Shown: positions 25,944-35,614, numbered from the stretch's first letter. The stretch is DNA of 49,290 nt from Vibrio sp. PID17_43 (GCF_002608565.1 NZ_LIXM01000029.1:1-49290); one strand, 5' to 3'. Notes: a model not told the origin generated them from the letters alone. A program made the numbers and translations.

Positions 25944-26675
25944 CTATAACCAAAAATCACGGATAGGTTGCTCAGGGCGATAGTGGTGGGCAATTTGAGC
26001 TTGCAACAATTCCGCCGTTGCTATCGCATCCGTTAGTGCGTGATGGGGGGTGTAATCAGGAAGACCGTACCGGCGACGCGATTGCGCTAGGCGTAGAGAT
26101 TCTGGCTGTTTGCCTTTCAGCTTATTCCACAGGCCGCCAAACAGTTTCTGTTGTATGTTAGCTTCGATTTCTAGGGTGTCGAGAACCGGAAACTCGATAC
26201 CTTCACCTATACGTGTGCGCAGGGCTTGGTCTAGAAACTCTCTCTCGATCCTACGATAGTGCACGACCACAACCTTGCCGGCTAAACAGTGTAAAAAATC
26301 ACCGAGAATGTCATTCAAATCGGGGGCATCTATCAAGTCACTGTGTGTAATGCCGTGAATGATGACGGAATTCGCATCCAGTTTTTCCTGCGGTCTTACC
26401 TTCCAATGTTTGGACTGGCGCAAAAAAATGCGATTGAGGTTAAATGGTACTAATCCAATGGTGATAATGCCATCTTTTTGCGGGTTCAAACCCGTTGTCT
26501 CAAAGTCCAAAGCTACGAACTCAATGTCCGAAATTGGCGTATCCGACGATGGGAGGACATGGCCATAGAAGGCGATGAGACGCTCGTCGCTTGCTTGCTC
26601 TTGCTTATGGTGGAACTTTGTTGGCCATTGGATAGCCGGCTTTTGAAATAGCTTTTTGATCATGACAAACCTCAT
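25944..26675 (-). CDS. DnaQ-like DEDDh 3'-5' exonuclease
   Basis: A 243-residue exonuclease-fold protein. Exo I motif DFETTGLNP is near residue 53, Exo II lies in the VVVVHYRRIEREFLDQAL segment, and the Exo III HxxxxxD is in HHALTDAIATAEL. This is the epsilon-subunit fold, but without the polymerase-binding C-terminus of DnaQ. Its start overlaps the stop of the upstream DUF294 gene by 4 bp (ATGA), so the two are co-translated. The pair recurs in gammaproteobacteria, from memory. The substrate is unknown; it could trim RNA or DNA or process a nucleotide signal. Confidence 0.88.
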   Translation of the reverse strand: MRFVMIKKLFQKPAIQWPTKFHHKQEQASDERLIAFYGHVLPSSDTPISDIEFVALDFETTGLNPQKDGIITIGLVPFNLNRIFLRQSKHWKVRPQEKLDANSVIIHGITHSDLIDAPDLNDILGDFLHCLAGKVVVVHYRRIEREFLDQALRTRIGEGIEFPVLDTLEIEANIQQKLFGGLWNKLKGKQPESLRLAQSRRRYGLPDYTPHHALTDAIATAELLQAQIAHHYRPEQPIRDFWL

Positions 26676-28561
26676 TTGAAGCTATTGCTGGCTTGATAGC
26701 GGAATTTGAGGAAGTTTTGACCATTACTCAGTATCTGGAATGCATCTTTCAGGTTGCGTCGCTCAAAGTCCGATAGGTTTTCTGGTTCGATATTATTATC
26801 TGGCTCGATCCCCAGTTCTACGTCAATGGCTTGGTGGCGAATGCGTACCATAGAGATGAACTCCATCGCATCTTTTAGATTTTGTGCTCGCCCCTTTGGC
26901 AGAATGCCTGCGTCCATAATATCGTCGAGTCGTTCAAATGAGTTTTGTGCGCGTGAGCCAACGGCAAGTGAGTGGACACGAATCAGATCGACGAGTGGTG
27001 CAGTGCCGCGACGTTTGAGGTTGATAGAATTCTTGTGTTGACCATCCTTTTCCATCACAAAGTCTTTGAAAAAGCCTAAAGGTGGCGTACGGTTCAGAGC
27101 ATTTCTTGCTAAACAGGCTAAGAAGCGATTGTTCTTACGAGCACGACGAACAATGAAACTGGTTAACTGCTCAGCCCACTTTAAGCGTCCATAAACGCCA
27201 TCTAAATCGAAGAAAATCGAAGCGTTGAGTAGGGCTTTAGGATTTGGGTCATCAATCCAATCGGCAAAGCAGGCTTCCCATTGTGTGCGGGTCATGCGCC
27301 ACATCGGATTGGTCGCCATAATGTCGCCGGTACAGTATTTGTAGCCGCACACGTTCAACCCATCGCTGACAAACTGCGCTAGCGCTTCAAAATATTTGCC
27401 GTGCTGCTCTTCTTGATAGCTATCATCAAGAATAATCGCGTTATCCTGGTCGGTTACCAGTAATTGCTCGTCTCGACCCATGGAGCCCAAAGCTAGGAAG
27501 CAATACGGTATCGGTGCAGGGCCTAATGCCTCTTCAGCCATTTCAAGTAGGCGTTGTTTGAAGCTTCGTCCTATCACTGACATCGCACTGCCTACCATGT
27601 GGGAGTTAGCGTCTTCGTTGACTAGGCGTACAAAACTGCTTTTTACTTCATCGGCAACAATCGCCAGATCTTCGATGGTTTGTTGTTGAAAGATACTGCT
27701 GACGAGTAATAGCGAGTTCTGCGATTCGTAACGAACAATGTCGGTTGCTTCGATGATGCCAATTGGCAGCTGATCTTTAACCACTGGCAGATGATGAACG
27801 TTGTAGCGCAGCATGGTAAGCATCGCTTCGTATACGTAGGCGTTATGATCAAGAGAGATCACTTCTGTCGTCATCACCGTCGACACATCGTCTTGCGGTG
27901 ACAGGCCTTCAGCCAAAACGCGAGTACACAGATCACGATCAGTGATGATGCCCACTACTGGTGATTGCGGGTCATCTTCATCCAGAACAAAATCAGGGTC
28001 AACAATGAGCAGTGAAGAGACATTGTCCTGAGCCATTAACTTTGCTGCTTCCTGGATGGTTTGGTCGCGATCAATGGTTGGCGCATCACGAGTGAGTAGG
28101 GTTTTCACTTTAGAGGTTGTCAGATCGTTGGCGTCGCTGTTTTCAGACACTGTTTGACGCAACCGTGCGCTATTTTCCACTTCAACAAAGTCAGCAAACG
28201 TCTCGAAGTTATCGTACAGTTCTTGGAAAACGTCTTCAGGAATGCAGTACAGCAGGGAATCTTCAATCGCTTTTACAGGAAAGCGAACCTTATTATTGGT
28301 AAGTAGACCCATTTGGCCAAAAAGGTCACCTTCGTCGAGTCGGTTATACAACTCACCCTTGCGACGATACACTTCAACTACACCACTTCTTACCATGTAA
28401 AGATCGTGGATGTGATCGCCTAAGTGAATGATTGGCGTATCCTGTCGGCAGTAAGAGATTTCAATACTTTCAGTGACTTTAGTGAGAGTTGCTTCTGGTA
28501 GCTCGTTAAATGGGGGATACTTGGCGAGAAAGTTATATATCTCGAGAAGTTCTGCATCCAT
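26672..28561 (-). CDS. cNMP-binding / CBS / DUF294 nucleotidyltransferase-like protein
   Basis: A 629-residue multidomain signalling protein. Order: cyclic-nucleotide-binding fold (about 10-125, with DLYMVRSGVVEVYRR and EGDLFGQMGLL), two CBS motifs (about 150-290, each with a GIITD/GIIEATD-like end), a DUF294 nucleotidyltransferase-like domain (about 310-450, GSMGRDEQLLVTDQDNAI, which keeps the catalytic-type acidic pair), and a DUF294 C-terminal helical domain. CBS pairs usually bind adenine nucleotides, so it may couple nucleotide state to modification of a partner protein. Overlaps the exonuclease gene by 4 bp. No membrane segments; likely cytosolic. Confidence 0.9.
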   Translation of the reverse strand: MDAELLEIYNFLAKYPPFNELPEATLTKVTESIEISYCRQDTPIIHLGDHIHDLYMVRSGVVEVYRRKGELYNRLDEGDLFGQMGLLTNNKVRFPVKAIEDSLLYCIPEDVFQELYDNFETFADFVEVENSARLRQTVSENSDANDLTTSKVKTLLTRDAPTIDRDQTIQEAAKLMAQDNVSSLLIVDPDFVLDEDDPQSPVVGIITDRDLCTRVLAEGLSPQDDVSTVMTTEVISLDHNAYVYEAMLTMLRYNVHHLPVVKDQLPIGIIEATDIVRYESQNSLLLVSSIFQQQTIEDLAIVADEVKSSFVRLVNEDANSHMVGSAMSVIGRSFKQRLLEMAEEALGPAPIPYCFLALGSMGRDEQLLVTDQDNAIILDDSYQEEQHGKYFEALAQFVSDGLNVCGYKYCTGDIMATNPMWRMTRTQWEACFADWIDDPNPKALLNASIFFDLDGVYGRLKWAEQLTSFIVRRARKNNRFLACLARNALNRTPPLGFFKDFVMEKDGQHKNSINLKRRGTAPLVDLIRVHSLAVGSRAQNSFERLDDIMDAGILPKGRAQNLKDAMEFISMVRIRHQAIDVELGIEPDNNIEPENLSDFERRNLKDAFQILSNGQNFLKFRYQASNSFK

Positions 28562-28769
28562 TAAGGTGCCTTTTGATTTGGAAGTGATAGGTTAATCTTA
28601 ACCTAGTTTTAAATCAGAATCTTATCGGGTTACTCTTTTTGGTTGCGGGTGGTAAGATCAAGACTGAGCGCACAGCACGTACTTTTTGATTCGGTTACCC
28701 TGTCATTAATTTACCGAATTAGAGCGCTCAGTGAGAACAATTTAGAGACCCCTCATGGAAGGAAATAGA

Positions 28770-29411
28770 ATGGTAAGATGGTTATTAGCTACACCTCTTG
28801 TAGCACTACCTATAATGAGTATTGCCTCAGAGGCGGAACAGGTTCAAAAGTTTGGTTATGAGCACATACAACTTGATGTTGGGGCTGGTACAACTAATGA
28901 AGAATGGTTAGACAATTCTAACGCGACCACGGTAGGTATAGGCGGCAATTACCTTTTGACGGATAATTGGCTACTTAATTTAGATTACACCGCGCAGTTC
29001 TTTCACCCAGACACATTCACTTTGCGAATTGACCGTTTAATGTTTGGTGGTGGCTACCGCTACGGTATCAACGAACAATTCGATATTTATGGCGTTTATG
29101 GCTTAGGCTCGATTAAAGCTAAAGCGACCAACGATGAAACGGGTAAGGCACTTTCTTCGGAAACAGAATTCATTCACAGAGTGACACTCGGTGTGAATTA
29201 CCTCTTCAGCGAAAAGTGGATGGCAATCGCTGAAGTGCATTTGAACCGCAGTGATATTGTGGATGAGAACAATTATAAGATTGCGTTCAATTACCAATGG
29301 CATGAAGTGATAGGGGCAGGGCTTTACTATCAGTACCGCGACACGGATTATCAAAATGAAGCGTCGGAAGAGATCAACGAAGTTGGGTTCAGCCTTAAAT
29401 TTGTTTACTAA
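28770..29411 (+). CDS. Outer-membrane beta-barrel protein (OmpW/OmpA-barrel-like)
   Basis: A 213-residue protein with an N-terminal signal peptide (MVRWLLATPLVALPIMSIAS, cleavage near 20). ATG 28770 is chosen over ATG 28755 because AAGGA sits six bases before it. The rest is alternating amphipathic strands typical of an eight-stranded barrel (FDIYGVYGLGSIKAKAT, AGLYYQYRDTDYQN), and it ends VGFSLKFVY with a terminal aromatic, as outer-membrane barrels do. It shares a bidirectional terminator with aspC. No substrate can be inferred. It lies in the aspC region where E. coli carries ompF, but is unrelated in size. Confidence 0.75.
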   Translation: MVRWLLATPLVALPIMSIASEAEQVQKFGYEHIQLDVGAGTTNEEWLDNSNATTVGIGGNYLLTDNWLLNLDYTAQFFHPDTFTLRIDRLMFGGGYRYGINEQFDIYGVYGLGSIKAKATNDETGKALSSETEFIHRVTLGVNYLFSEKWMAIAEVHLNRSDIVDENNYKIAFNYQWHEVIGAGLYYQYRDTDYQNEASEEINEVGFSLKFVY

Positions 29412-29434
29412 ATTGAACAATCAGCCGATAAATA

Positions 29435-29462
29435 AAAAGGTCAGCAATTGCTGACCTTTTTA
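29435..29462. terminator. Bidirectional terminator between the barrel gene and aspC
   Basis: A perfect 12-bp stem AAAAAGGTCAGC (29435-29446) / GCTGACCTTTTT (29451-29462) with an AATT loop serves both convergent genes. Confidence 0.9.
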
Positions 29463-29478
29463 TTTTATTTGGCTGGCA

Positions 29479-30669
29479 TTATAGTACCGCTGCGATGCCT
29501 TTACAGAGTGGACCCATGTTTGACTTGGTCATGCCTGCAACACTAATTCGTCCAGAGCCAACAATGTAAATAGCAAATTCATCTTTCAGTCGGTTCACTT
29601 GCTCTTTAGACAGACCAGAGAACGAAAACATGCCGTTTTGGCGTTCGATAAAGCTAAAGTCTGCATCTACGCCTTCCGCTTTGAGTGTGGCGACAAATAG
29701 CTCACGCATCTCTTGGATGCGGTCACGCATCTCTGCCACTTCAGATTCCCATTCTGCGCGCAGTTCAGCGTCGTTCAGAATGTGAGTGACGACAGCACTA
29801 CCGTGCGCCGGAGGGTTAGAATAGATAGAACGGATGATTGCTTTTACTTGCGAGAATGCCGTTGCAGCCACGTCTTCTGATTCAGCAACTAGAGTAAACG
29901 CGCCCACGCGCTCGTTGTATAGGCCAAAGTTCTTAGAGAATGAGCTCGCGACAAGGATTTCTTTGTTGTACTTAGCAAAAGTACGTAGACCTGCGGCATC
30001 TTCGTCTACACCTTTTGCAAAGCCTTGGTAGGCAAAATCAAATAGCGGTAGAAGTTTCTTTTCTGCCATTAATTTCGCCAAGGTTTCCCACTCTTCTGCT
30101 GTTGGATCGATACCCGTTGGGTTATGGCAGCATCCGTGCAGAAGAACGATGTCGCCTTCAGATGCCGTTTGAAGATCAGTCAACATGGCGTCAAAGTCTT
30201 TGTCTTTCGTTTCCGCGTTGTAGTAGCTGTACTGCGCCGTTTCAATACCAGCGGCGGTAAAGACACCGTTGTGATTTGCCCATGTAGGGTTACTGATCCA
30301 GATTTTGGCATCACCAAGTTGACGCTTGATGAATTCACCAGCAACACGCAGAGCGCCAGTGCCACCTGGTGCTTGTGCGGTTTTCGCGCGTTTTTCTGCG
30401 ACGATGTCAGCATCCGCACCGAATAGCAGTTTTTGCACGGCTAAAGCGTATTCTGCTGTCCCTTCGATCGTTAGGTAAGATTTGGTTTTTTCAGTTTCAA
30501 CGAGTATTGCTTCGGCTTTCTTTACGGTAGCAAGAACAGGGGTGTCACCTTGCTCGTTTTTGTAAATACCAACACCAAGGTTAATTTTTTCAGCGCGAGT
30601 ATCTTTTTTAAACTCTTCAGTGAGTCCAAGAATAGGGTCAGCCGGAGCGGCAACGACTTTTTCAAACAT
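29479..30669 (-). CDS. aspC: Aspartate/aromatic aminotransferase
   Basis: A pyridoxal-phosphate enzyme that interconverts aspartate and 2-oxoglutarate with oxaloacetate and glutamate, and also acts on aromatic amino acids. Start at ATG 30669 gives 396 residues beginning MFEKVVAAPADPILGLTE, the standard family start; an ATG three codons upstream has no better support. PLP lysine in SSFSKNFGLYNERVG; HGCCHNPTGIDPT and FDFAYQGFAKG carry other PLP-binding residues. The nearby asnS recalls the E. coli aspC-ompF-asnS region. Confidence 0.95.
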   Translation of the reverse strand: MFEKVVAAPADPILGLTEEFKKDTRAEKINLGVGIYKNEQGDTPVLATVKKAEAILVETEKTKSYLTIEGTAEYALAVQKLLFGADADIVAEKRAKTAQAPGGTGALRVAGEFIKRQLGDAKIWISNPTWANHNGVFTAAGIETAQYSYYNAETKDKDFDAMLTDLQTASEGDIVLLHGCCHNPTGIDPTAEEWETLAKLMAEKKLLPLFDFAYQGFAKGVDEDAAGLRTFAKYNKEILVASSFSKNFGLYNERVGAFTLVAESEDVAATAFSQVKAIIRSIYSNPPAHGSAVVTHILNDAELRAEWESEVAEMRDRIQEMRELFVATLKAEGVDADFSFIERQNGMFSFSGLSKEQVNRLKDEFAIYIVGSGRISVAGMTKSNMGPLCKGIAAVL

Positions 30670-31091
30670 AATCTTCATCCATGTTAATCGAAGGGGTCTG
30701 CTGATATTTATACCTTTCAGTAATTTCGGTTACAACCGTTGTTGAAAAGAAAACTTAAAATAATTTTGATTTGAAACAGAAATCCAACTAAATGGAAGGT
30801 TTTATTAGGTAATGTTCTCTAATTGTTGCGTGTTATTGAGGAGTTAACTGGGGTGTTGGTGATATTTTGTTCACCTTAAAGGGGGGAGCAAAGTGGGGGG
30901 CATTACGGGTGAATTTAAAAGTGGAATCGAGGGTTTTGGAGCGACGTGATGAGGTGGCGCGGTGTGTATAGTGATAGGCTATCCCCACACCCAGCAAGGA
31001 TGGGCGTGGTTGGATTCATTGCGGCTTAACTGCCATTCGAATAGATTTTCTGTATATATAACTTACTGATTCTCAGCAAATGAGCGCATTT
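30670..31091. promoter_or_regulatory. aspC upstream region with a hairpin
   Basis: A 422-bp gap without a gene. It should hold the aspC promoter at its left end. A hairpin at 30961-30991 (GGTGTG / CACACC with an inner ATAG/CTAT) is the only structure I noted. The region also has G-rich runs (30882-30900), which are unusual for this window. Confidence 0.4.
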
Positions 31092-31334
31092 CTAACCGTT
31101 ATTATTTTCATTAAGGTGTTTGATGATTGCTACTTTTGCATGCTCTTCTGTAGCGGTTTCTCCCTCAGGTACATCAATATCGGCTTTAGGGTGGATCCCT
31201 AACGCATCTTCAGCAATGTGGAGCCAATCAGGGTGCCAATAATAAGGGGTATCACTGTCAGGATGATCCCAACTATGAACGCCTTGATGTGTGCCACGAT
31301 ATGAAAGATCGTCCATTGTAAATAGTTTCATCAC
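31092..31334 (-). CDS. Small hypothetical protein (80 aa)
   Basis: The 80-residue product starts MMKLFTMDDLSYRGTHQGVH and is acidic, with many His and Trp residues in its first half (HSWDHPDSDTPYYWHPDWLH) and a helical C-terminal part. AGGAGA lies a few bases before the ATG, supporting translation. No family is recognised and no membrane or signal segment is seen. The His/Asp-rich stretch might bind metal, but nothing confirms this. It lies between aspC and asnS, on the same strand as both. Confidence 0.65.
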   Translation of the reverse strand: MMKLFTMDDLSYRGTHQGVHSWDHPDSDTPYYWHPDWLHIAEDALGIHPKADIDVPEGETATEEHAKVAIIKHLNENNNG

Positions 31335-31445
31335 GTTCTCCTAAAAGCGTTTTTATATCCTTGAAAGTATGGAACATAATTTCACATTTAGGAGAGAAAA
31401 TTGCGACAGAGAAGAATAAGAAATCATGTTGCGTAAATGACAGAT

Positions 31446-31475
31446 AAAAAAAAACCTCCACGAGGGAGGTCTTTT
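31446..31475 (-). terminator. Terminator after asnS
   Basis: ACCTCC (31454-31459) / GGAGGT (31465-31470) is followed on the reverse strand by a run of nine Ts. Confidence 0.8.
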
Positions 31476-31497
31476 TAATTCTGTTGCATTAACGCGA

Positions 31498-32898
31498 TTA
31501 GAAGTTCGCAGAGCGAGGTGTACGTGGGAATGGGATCACATCGCGAACATTGCCCATGCCGGTTACGTAAGAAACGAGGCGCTCGAAGCCTAGACCGAAG
31601 CCTGCGTGTGGCACTGTACCGTAACGACGTAGGTCGCGGTACCAGCTCATGTGCTCAGGGTCGATGCCCATTTCGCGCATACGTGAATCTAGGATGTCTA
31701 GGCGCTCTTCACGTTGAGAACCACCGATGATTTCACCGATGCCTGGTGCTAGAACGTCCATTGCCGCTACGGTTTTGCCATCGTCGTTCATACGCATGTA
31801 GAACGCTTTGATGTCTTTCGGGTAGTTCTTAACGATTACTGGTGCTTTGAAGTGCTCTTCTGCTAGGAAGCGCTCGTGCTCAGAAGACATGTCGATACCC
31901 CATTCAACTGGGAATTCGAACTCACGACCAGAATCTAGAAGGATTTGGATCGCGTCCGTGTAGTCTACTTGTGCGAAGTCAGAAGAAACGAATTGCTCTA
32001 GACGAGTGATCGCTTGTTTGTCGATGCGCTGCGCGAAGAATTCAAGATCATCACGACGCTCTTCAAGTACCGCTTTGAACACGTATTTCAGCATGTCTTC
32101 AGCCAGTTTCGCTACGTCGTCTAATTCTGCAAACGCAACTTCAGGCTCAACCATCCAGAACTCCGCTAGGTGGCGGCTAGTGTTTGAGTTTTCAGCACGG
32201 AAAGTCGGGCCGAACGTGTAAACTTTGCTTAGTGCACACGCGTAAGCTTCTGCGTTTAGCTGACCAGATACGGTTAGGAACGTCTCTTTACCGAAGAAGT
32301 CTTCGTTGTAGTCCACTTTGCCAGCGTCAGTGCGAGGTAGGTTTTCCATGTCTAGCGTAGAAACGCGGAACATTTCACCTGCGCCTTCTGCGTCAGAAGC
32401 GGTGATCAGTGGTGCAGATACCCAGAAGTAACCTTGCTCGTGGTAGAAGCGGTGGATTGCTTGAGACAGGCAATTACGAACACGTGCTACTGCACCGATT
32501 ACGTTTGTACGCGGACGTAGGTGCGCAACTTCACGTAGGTACTCGATAGAGTGACGAGTTTTAGCCATTGGGTAAGTTTCAGCGTCTTCAACCCAACCAA
32601 CTACTTTAACGTCAGTTGCCGCAAGCTCGAAAGCCTGACCAGCAGCAGGAGACTCAACAATCTTACCTGTTACTTCAACAGAGCAGCCAGTAGTTAGCTT
32701 AAGTACTTCGTTGTCGTAATTATTAAGATTATTTGGGACCACGGCCTGAATCGGGTCGAAACAAGAGCCGTCATAAATGGCAAGGAAAGAGATTCCAGCT
32801 TTGGAATCACGACGTGAACGGATCCAACCACGAACAGTTACTTCACTGTCTACCGCTAGTTGACCTTTCAAAACGTCTGATACAGGCGCGTAAGTCAT
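31498..32898 (-). CDS. asnS: Asparaginyl-tRNA synthetase
   Basis: A class IIb synthetase that charges tRNA-Asn. Start at ATG 32898 ([13 protein letters not shown]) gives 466 residues, equal to the E. coli enzyme. The N-terminal OB-fold anticodon-binding domain is at about 15-105 ([16 protein letters not shown]), the catalytic core follows with motif 2 [20 protein letters not shown], and motif 3 is at the C-terminus ([15 protein letters not shown]). Followed by its own terminator. A longer reading from TTG 32940 has no support. Confidence 0.96.
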   Translation of the reverse strand: MTYAPVSDVLKGQLAVDSEVTVRGWIRSRRDSKAGISFLAIYDGSCFDPIQAVVPNNLNNYDNEVLKLTTGCSVEVTGKIVESPAAGQAFELAATDVKVVGWVEDAETYPMAKTRHSIEYLREVAHLRPRTNVIGAVARVRNCLSQAIHRFYHEQGYFWVSAPLITASDAEGAGEMFRVSTLDMENLPRTDAGKVDYNEDFFGKETFLTVSGQLNAEAYACALSKVYTFGPTFRAENSNTSRHLAEFWMVEPEVAFAELDDVAKLAEDMLKYVFKAVLEERRDDLEFFAQRIDKQAITRLEQFVSSDFAQVDYTDAIQILLDSGREFEFPVEWGIDMSSEHERFLAEEHFKAPVIVKNYPKDIKAFYMRMNDDGKTVAAMDVLAPGIGEIIGGSQREERLDILDSRMREMGIDPEHMSWYRDLRRYGTVPHAGFGLGFERLVSYVTGMGNVRDVIPFPRTPRSANF

Positions 32899-33085
32899 GT
32901 TTTCAATATTCTCCGTTAAGGCATAAAAGCAACACAACACAGATTAAATGGCTGTCTTATTACGTGTTTGATTAAAAAACAGGCGTCGTGTTGTGCTGAA
33001 TAGAATTTTTTAGATTCATCGGAACATATTACCTGTCAAATCGACAGCTTCAACCTTTATATTCACTTTAAACACGAGAAATTTC

Positions 33086-33442
33086 TTATTTGTGCCCGCT
33101 TTTCTCTCTTGATAGCGTAAATTGGTTAAGTAATCGCTCAAGTCGCTCTGATTGATGTTCTAAATCGACGCAAATATCACGAGTATGAGAGGCCGATTGG
33201 GATGTGTCGTTAGCGTGATGGTGTCGACTTTCGACTGAATATGCTGGCTCACTACCTTGTTGGAAATGATGAATGATGGTTTCGATGTTGCTCTGTACTT
33301 CATTGGTCACTAAGCACATCATTGTTCAGCGATTTTTGTTGGTAGTATTGATAGCTGATAGTGTCATTAAGTACGCAACTGAACACGAGAACAGTGCAAG
33401 AAGAAGTTTTAAGCTGATGGTTGAGCGCCTATTCTTATTAAT
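33086..33442 (-). pseudogene. Internally deleted methyl-accepting chemotaxis protein remnant
   Basis: On the reverse strand one frame joins two MCP-like pieces. From about 33442 down to 33329 it reads NKNRRSTISLKLLLALFSCS and a following hydrophobic stretch, like an MCP N-terminal membrane anchor. After an in-frame TGA (33326-33328) it continues as a C-terminal-like piece: NIETIIHHFQQGSEPAYSVE, then SESRHHHAND, then HQSERLERLLNQF. The middle several hundred residues are missing and no good start codon is seen (only ATT). The best explanation is a chemoreceptor gene collapsed by an internal deletion. A functional 78-residue protein from ATG 33322 is less likely. Confidence 0.6.
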
Positions 33443-33760
33443 GTTATTGGAACGAACGTAACAACATTAATGATGGATTTTCATGAGAGTGATAGACAAG
33501 AGGAATCCTTGTGACTCTAAACAGTATATGGTTATGTCAATCCGGCGTGAGTTCGATGTAATCAAGGTGTTGACACTGCGCCGCAAGATTGCCAAATGAG
33601 AGAGCCGTTACCGATGATTGTGAGGATTTGCTGAAAAGGGAGGCTAGGATTGGTGGGAGAATCGTTTGCCTTCATGGCCTTGAACTCAGAAGGTGTTAAG
33701 GCTTGTCATCGACAGGTGAATTCCTTAGTATTGCGTGTTTTTTAAAGCCTGAGAATCAAG
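33443..33760. other. Non-coding gap before queD
   Basis: 318 bp with no convincing gene. It presumably holds the queD promoter. No preQ1 riboswitch pattern was recognised near the queD start. Confidence 0.4.
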
Positions 33761-34123
33761 ATGAAAACCGAATTATACAAAGAGTTCATGTTCGAGGCGG
33801 CGCACCACTTGCCGCACGTACCAGAAGGACACCAATGTGGTCGTTTGCACGGACACTCTTTCCTTGTTCGTCTTTATGTAGAAGGCGAGGTGGACCCACA
33901 TACAGGCTGGGTTGTGGACTTTGCTGAAATTAAAGCCGCTTTCAAACCGATCTACAACCGTTTAGACCACTACTACCTGAACGATATTGAAGGTTTAGAA
34001 AACCCAACGAGCGAAGTATTAGCAAAGTGGATTTGGGAGCAACTTAAGCCAAACCTACCTCTACTTAGCAAAGTTGAGATCAAAGAGACTTGTACAGCTG
34101 GTTGTATCTACAAAGGCGAATAA
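33761..34123 (+). CDS. queD: 6-carboxy-5,6,7,8-tetrahydropterin synthase
   Basis: A 120-residue enzyme that converts 7,8-dihydroneopterin triphosphate to 6-carboxytetrahydropterin in queuosine (preQ0) synthesis. Zinc ligands are seen as H15 or H16 (FEAAHHLP) and H30 and H32 (GRLHGHSF); the catalytic cysteine is C26 (HQCGRLHGH), with the later HxxxN region LDHYYLND and E-containing KETCTAGC. Short single-domain protein as usual. Monocistronic, ending in its own terminator. Confidence 0.94.
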   Translation: MKTELYKEFMFEAAHHLPHVPEGHQCGRLHGHSFLVRLYVEGEVDPHTGWVVDFAEIKAAFKPIYNRLDHYYLNDIEGLENPTSEVLAKWIWEQLKPNLPLLSKVEIKETCTAGCIYKGE

Positions 34124-34141
34124 GGCCAGAATTTCAATAAG

Positions 34142-34169
34142 AAGGCAAGCGGATTAGCTTGCCTTTTTT
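34142..34169 (+). terminator. Terminator after queD
   Basis: A 9-bp stem AAGGCAAGC (34142-34150) / GCTTGCCTT (34157-34165) is followed by TTTT. Confidence 0.9.
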
Positions 34170-34204
34170 GTATTCCCAACTCATGACGTTTTGAAAAGTT
34201 AATG

Positions 34205-34234
34205 AAAAAAAAGCCTGAGCGTCGGCTCAGGCTT
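34205..34234 (-). terminator. Terminator after sdaA
   Basis: AAGCCTGAGC (34211-34220) / GCTCAGGCTT (34225-34234) with a GTCG loop (CGAC on the reverse strand) is followed on the reverse strand by eight Ts. Confidence 0.9.
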
Positions 34235-34252
34235 GATGTCGTGCTCTTGGGA

Positions 34253-35614
34253 TTAGCAAATGACTTTGATTGCTAGACCGCCTTGAGACGTCTCACGGTA
34301 TTTCGCGTTCATGTCTTTACCCGTTTCTAGCATGGTTTCGATAACTTTATCTAGAGATACCGTTGGAGCAGAAGAACGACGCAGTGCCATACGAGTAGAG
34401 TTGATCGCTTTCACTGCCGCAATACCATTACGTTCGATACATGGAACTTGTACCTGACCAGCAACAGGGTCACAAGTTAGCCCTAGGTTGTGTTCCATAC
34501 CGATCTCTGCCGCCATACATACTTGCTCTGGGCTACCACCCATAAGTTCAGCAAGGCCAGCCGCCGCCATAGAACACGCTACGCCAACTTCACCTTGACA
34601 GCCAACTTCCGCACCGGAGATAGAAGCGTTACGCTTGTAAAGACCGCCGATCGCACCAGAAGCAGCGAAGTAACGGATGTAGTCTTTTTCTGTTACGGTT
34701 TGGATGAACTTGTCGTAGTACGCCAGTACCGCAGGGATGATGCCACATGCACCATTCGTTGGCGCAGTTACAACACGGCCACCGGCAGCGTTTTCTTCGT
34801 TTACTGCGAAAGCAAACATGTTTACCCAGTCAACCACTGCCATTGGGTCATTTGACGTCTTTTCAGAAGTCAGTAGTTGCTGGCGAAGTGCTGCAGCACG
34901 ACGAGGTACGCGTAGTGGCCCAGGTAGAATACCTTCCGTATTCATACCGCGTTCCATACCTTCACGCATGGTTTTCCAGATGTTGGCAAAGTAAGTGCGA
35001 GACTCTTCATCTGAGTGAAGAGCCGCTTGGTTTTTCATAACCAATGCGCTGATAGAAAGACCGTGTTCTTTACATTGGTTCACAAGCTCTTCAGCGGTTG
35101 TGAATGTGTAAGGAACCTTGATAGGGTTTTCTTCTTCTTTGCCGAAGTTTTCTTCATCGACGATGAAACCACCACCGATAGAGTAATACGTTTTCGAGTA
35201 CGCGACTTCGTCATCGATCCAAGCGTGGATCTGCATGCCGTTTTCGTGCAGCGATAAATTAGAGGTATGGAAGTTCATACCACCATCTTTAGGGAACGAT
35301 ACTGTGTGACAGTGCATGCCAACAGGAAGGCGCTCAGTTTCTTCTACGCGAGCGATAAAGCCCGGGATAGAGTCGATGTCTACTTTCTCAGGGGTATTGC
35401 CAGCAAGACCCATGATGATAGCGATATCGGTGTGGTGACCTTTCCCTGTCAGTGATAGTGATCCATAAACGTCAACGGTGATTTTAGTGATGTCGCGTAA
35501 TTTTCCCATTGAACGAAGATCATCAATAAATTCTTTACCCGCTTTCATCGGCCCTACTGTGTGTGAGCTTGAAGGACCAACGCCGATTTTATAGATATCA
35601 AAAACACTAATCAT
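34253..35614 (-). CDS. sdaA: L-serine ammonia-lyase (iron-sulfur)
   Basis: Deaminates L-serine to pyruvate and ammonia using a labile [4Fe-4S] cluster. Start ATG 35614 (MISVFDIYKIG) with GAGG eight bases before gives 453 residues, the usual length. Cluster-binding cysteines C339 (EVGCQGEVG), C381 (LTCDPVAG) and C392 (VPCIERN) are present. Residues 10-30 carry GVGPSSSHTVGPM, and the middle has the TAPTNGACG loop. It lies downstream of the serine transporter gene, together forming a serine-uptake-and-use unit, though a terminator-like hairpin separates them. Confidence 0.96.
   Translation of the reverse strand: MISVFDIYKIGVGPSSSHTVGPMKAGKEFIDDLRSMGKLRDITKITVDVYGSLSLTGKGHHTDIAIIMGLAGNTPEKVDIDSIPGFIARVEETERLPVGMHCHTVSFPKDGGMNFHTSNLSLHENGMQIHAWIDDEVAYSKTYYSIGGGFIVDEENFGKEEENPIKVPYTFTTAEELVNQCKEHGLSISALVMKNQAALHSDEESRTYFANIWKTMREGMERGMNTEGILPGPLRVPRRAAALRQQLLTSEKTSNDPMAVVDWVNMFAFAVNEENAAGGRVVTAPTNGACGIIPAVLAYYDKFIQTVTEKDYIRYFAASGAIGGLYKRNASISGAEVGCQGEVGVACSMAAAGLAELMGGSPEQVCMAAEIGMEHNLGLTCDPVAGQVQVPCIERNGIAAVKAINSTRMALRRSSAPTVSLDKVIETMLETGKDMNAKYRETSQGGLAIKVIC

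Noticed and set aside
33443..33760. preQ1 riboswitch before queD
   Set aside because: No preQ1 aptamer pattern seen close to the start codon.
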